From positions 5,952,001-6,016,000 of the forward strand of contig OZ234497.1 in assembly GCA_965153455.1 (NCBI GenBank): a stretch of DNA of 64,000 nt, in the 5' to 3' direction. The notes beneath the pieces are model-generated. The model saw only the letters and a list, made by a program, of their open reading frames with translations, had not been told where the DNA came from and did not search any database. The position numbers were made by a program, and so were the translations under genes. Below, piece by piece: positions 61,323 through 64,000 of the stretch (its first letter is position 1; every line of letters begins with the position of its first letter). Origin of the DNA: Sphagnum compactum (taxonomy: Eukaryota; Bryophyta; Sphagnopsida; Sphagnales).

Positions 61323-62940
61323 TTTCTAATTTATTGTATCATAAGCTAAAACTTTGTTCATATGTCATACACATTATGACCCATTTATATCTAGCAAATG
61401 ACTTTTGAAATTTGAAAATTTTGAAATGATATTTTGAATTTTTAAAATTTTCAAATACCACAATTTTTAAATTATGAGTGTTTTTCTTATGTGGATGGTA
61501 GGTTATCATCATTTCAACAAAAATCCTATCAAAATATCTTTATTAAAAGAAATATTAGCCTAGTGTCTTATAAAACTAATTTTGGGGTGTTCAAGTTCAA
61601 AAGTTTTTTACTAAAACCAAAACTCAATTTATTAAATTCAAATGATCTTTTTTTAAATTCTTCAACGCTCATATAAATCATTTAGCACAAATTTCCTTGA
61701 TCAACATGACACTAAAGTGGCATTACATAAATATGTTTTAAGAAATTGATAGTCTTTTAATAATCCAACATGGTTTTTCACTCATTTGACTGTTGCACCC
61801 AAGTACATGATATATTCCAAGGAACATCCCAATTGTATATTGAAATTCTCCCTTCTAAATTTACATATATAAGTTGGTATGTTTCCAAGGCCACACTATA
61901 ACATTTGTATCCAATTGCATCATCAACAATATAAAGGGGAAGATCATGATCTAGAACTAGACACAACAAATGGGCACATTGACCAAACTTGATGTAATGG
62001 TAATAGAAAGGCAATTTTTTGGGAGGGAATGATGATGAAGGACAACACCTTCACCCCCAAATTTGATGAAATTTCCAAGTGCACAATCCTTGTTTCCATT
62101 AGAATAGAAGAACTATATAGTCATTCAATTGATACTATAAAGCATATGGCAATAATGTTAATCTAGATTAATTTCCCAATAACAAAATAAGAACAAGTAC
62201 AGTACTTGTAGTGCATGTCTACACATAAAGCATGTTCATGAGTTGAAATTTGATGAAAGCAAATCAATACAAACATGGCATTGTTCATCCACTTACCCTT
62301 GGGCAAATTTCTGCAACTTTTTTAACAATAGCCTCCTTTGCTACTTCATTTTACATAGACTGTAAAGCTATTGCACAACCAGTAGAATCATGTATCAAAA
62401 ATTCTTTGAATTTTTTTTTGAATTATCCACTAACTTTGTTTATGTGCTTTTTAAAGCCCTACTCATCTATTAGACAAAAAACATTTCAATAAACAATCAA
62501 TGAACTACTTCCTAAATGCACATTAAGCATTGTGACACTTGTAATATAAAATTGTGAACAAGTGCAAATGCTTTAATGTAAAAGTGTCCTAGTTAGGGGT
62601 TTCATTGCAAAATCACCTGCGGCAATGCAGTAGACCATGCAAACGTTTTTAAAACATTCCAATGTGGGTTCTATCTTGTAATTTGTTATTGCCCATGTGG
62701 AATAACACTTATGTACTTTAGGATGCTTAGAGCCTCAGATAACCCCACCAAGTAAGGCCATAGCGTGTCCAATTGGTAATTATCCTCCGCTTCATTATCA
62801 AATATCATTAGAAGAAATTCTTAAATATATGACTCCATATATGACTAATTTTGTAATCATACTGGACATATATGACTTAGAGGCCCTTAGTTATAATAGA
62901 CGAGTAGCAAAGGACAAGTAGTCATTTAATGTTTGACGTG
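61323..62940. other. AT-rich DNA, no gene recognised
   Basis: Open frames up to 80 codons without family resemblance and no clear repeat unit. Confidence 0.45.
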
Positions 62941-62949
62941 ACACTTTTC

Positions 62950-64000
62950 ATCCTATAATCATTAACGACAAGTCATAGAAAACATGTAACCAAACAACGA
63001 GTGACCGAACAAGGATTCTGTGGTTGTGCATTTTGTGTGAACGCCAGAATCGCTGATCAGGGTTTTAGAGTTAATCCGGCCGTCTCCTTCATTAATGAGA
63101 GCGGCGGATTTTATCCTTTTTGAAAGAAGGTTAGAGCTGGTTGTGCATGGGATGCATGGAGGGGTTATTGTCTGGCTGTGTGGGATGGGGTAGCAGGAGG
63201 ATGGCGGCGCGAATGATGGAGAGGAGTGGCGCTGCATTAATGAGCTGTTGAGGAAAAATGACGGCAGAAAGGTGAAGGACGAAGCTTGTGTGGGAAGCCA
63301 ACGGAAAAAGAGGAGAGCAAGCTGAAAGGGTGTGGAAGGTAGCGCAACCGAGGTGAGCAGAGCCCAAGGATGCATGGAAAGCCAGACCAAAAGGTCTGAT
63401 TTTTTTGGAGGAGAGTGGGGGAACTAAGTAGTTTTTTTTAGGATGATTGATGAGGATTGCTAGAGGGAGGAGAAGCTCAGAGAGTAACAGGAGGCTAAGA
63501 CGGATGCTGTAGATGAGCTTTGGTCTTTTAGTTTTGTGTTAGAAATGGAAGACTAGAGCTGCAGGTGTTAGATGAGTTCAGAAGAATCTGGATGTGTAGC
63601 TCTATATGTCCATTTCGTGGAGAACTTGGCTGAGTTGTTGAACTTTCCGCTGCGCCAACGACTTAGCTAAGTAGGATTGCTTGATCTTTGATGAGTGCAC
63701 TGGAGTGAGGCAGCTTGCGCTATCGGGGAATCCTGTAAATTATGAGTAATGAATTTTGATTTCTGAAGTTCTGCTTTGCCGGATTATGAGAGTTGGAGCT
63801 GTGTCTGTGGAGATCCAGGGAGTGAGACTTTGCATTAGCAATGTGGGCCGATCATTGGGGTCTTGGTAGAACCAGCAGACAGAAACTTTGGACCCTGATC
63901 AATGCCATTGTCATGCCGTGGGTTTGATAGACGGATACCCATTCACCTTCTGTCTGAGTGGGTTAGACAGTGGGGTTGTGTAGCTGTTGGACCCTTCCTT
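62950..64000. other. Composition shift; possible 5' flank of a gene beyond the right edge
   Basis: From about 62.95 kb the sequence becomes balanced, with CpGs returning (for example GGCGGCGCG near 63205) and GA-rich plus-strand stretches at 63.4-63.5 kb. No plus-strand frame over 60 codons is open. A 142-codon minus-strand frame (63390-62962) is Ser/Pro/Phe-rich and unrecognised. In this window such composition otherwise accompanies genes, so a leader or promoter is plausible. Confidence 0.35.

Noticed and set aside
62962-63390. A 142-codon minus-strand frame near the right edge
   Set aside because: No recognisable domain or signal. The Ser/Pro/Phe/Leu composition fits antisense reading of GA-rich DNA. 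Noted only within the composition-shift feature.

Overview
The window looks like nuclear DNA from a land plant with a large, repeat-rich genome. The three recognisable genes are interrupted by spliceosomal introns and encode plant families: a secreted class III peroxidase, a Golgi-type UDP-glucuronate decarboxylase and a group II WRKY transcription factor. Coding DNA is GC-rich with many CpGs, while the intervening DNA is AT-rich and CpG-poor. The WRKY is very long and the intergenic repeats match nothing I can name, so a non-seed vascular plant (fern or lycophyte) seems more likely than a flowering plant. That placement is inference only.

Layout. 1-9.5 kb: AT-rich repeat DNA with a minisatellite at 5.9-6.3 kb. 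9.9-11.6 kb (+): a four-exon class III peroxidase. 13.5-16.6 kb (-): a seven-exon UDP-glucuronate decarboxylase (UXS), convergent with the peroxidase. Its first intron has all the sequence hallmarks of a U12-type AT-AC intron. 17.5-33 kb: transposon-derived DNA, including copies of a hAT-like miniature element family, two small foldback elements, a 207-bp inverted-repeat element, a decayed coding relic spread over three frames, and a possible Ty3/gypsy relic. 37.6-41.2 kb (-): a three-exon gene for an 875-residue single-domain WRKY protein with glutamine-rich tail, followed within 50 bp of its stop codon by a 34-bp tandem array. 42-49 kb: the distal WRKY upstream region, with a two-type minisatellite, a GC-rich patch carrying four W-box cores, and four more copies of the hAT-like family. 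49.5-62.9 kb: very AT-rich repeat DNA with a 215-bp tandem array, a 57-bp array and a hAT-type MITE with a perfect 8-bp target duplication. From about 62.95 kb composition becomes balanced again, as if a gene begins beyond the right edge.

The three genes are not an operon or cluster in any functional sense. The peroxidase acts on cell-wall or vacuolar phenolics, UXS supplies UDP-xylose for wall polysaccharides in the Golgi, and the WRKY is a nuclear regulator. A wall-related theme links the first two by role only. No CRISPR array, tRNA, rRNA or viral gene was recognised. All exon boundaries were placed by eye from splice consensus and family conservation.
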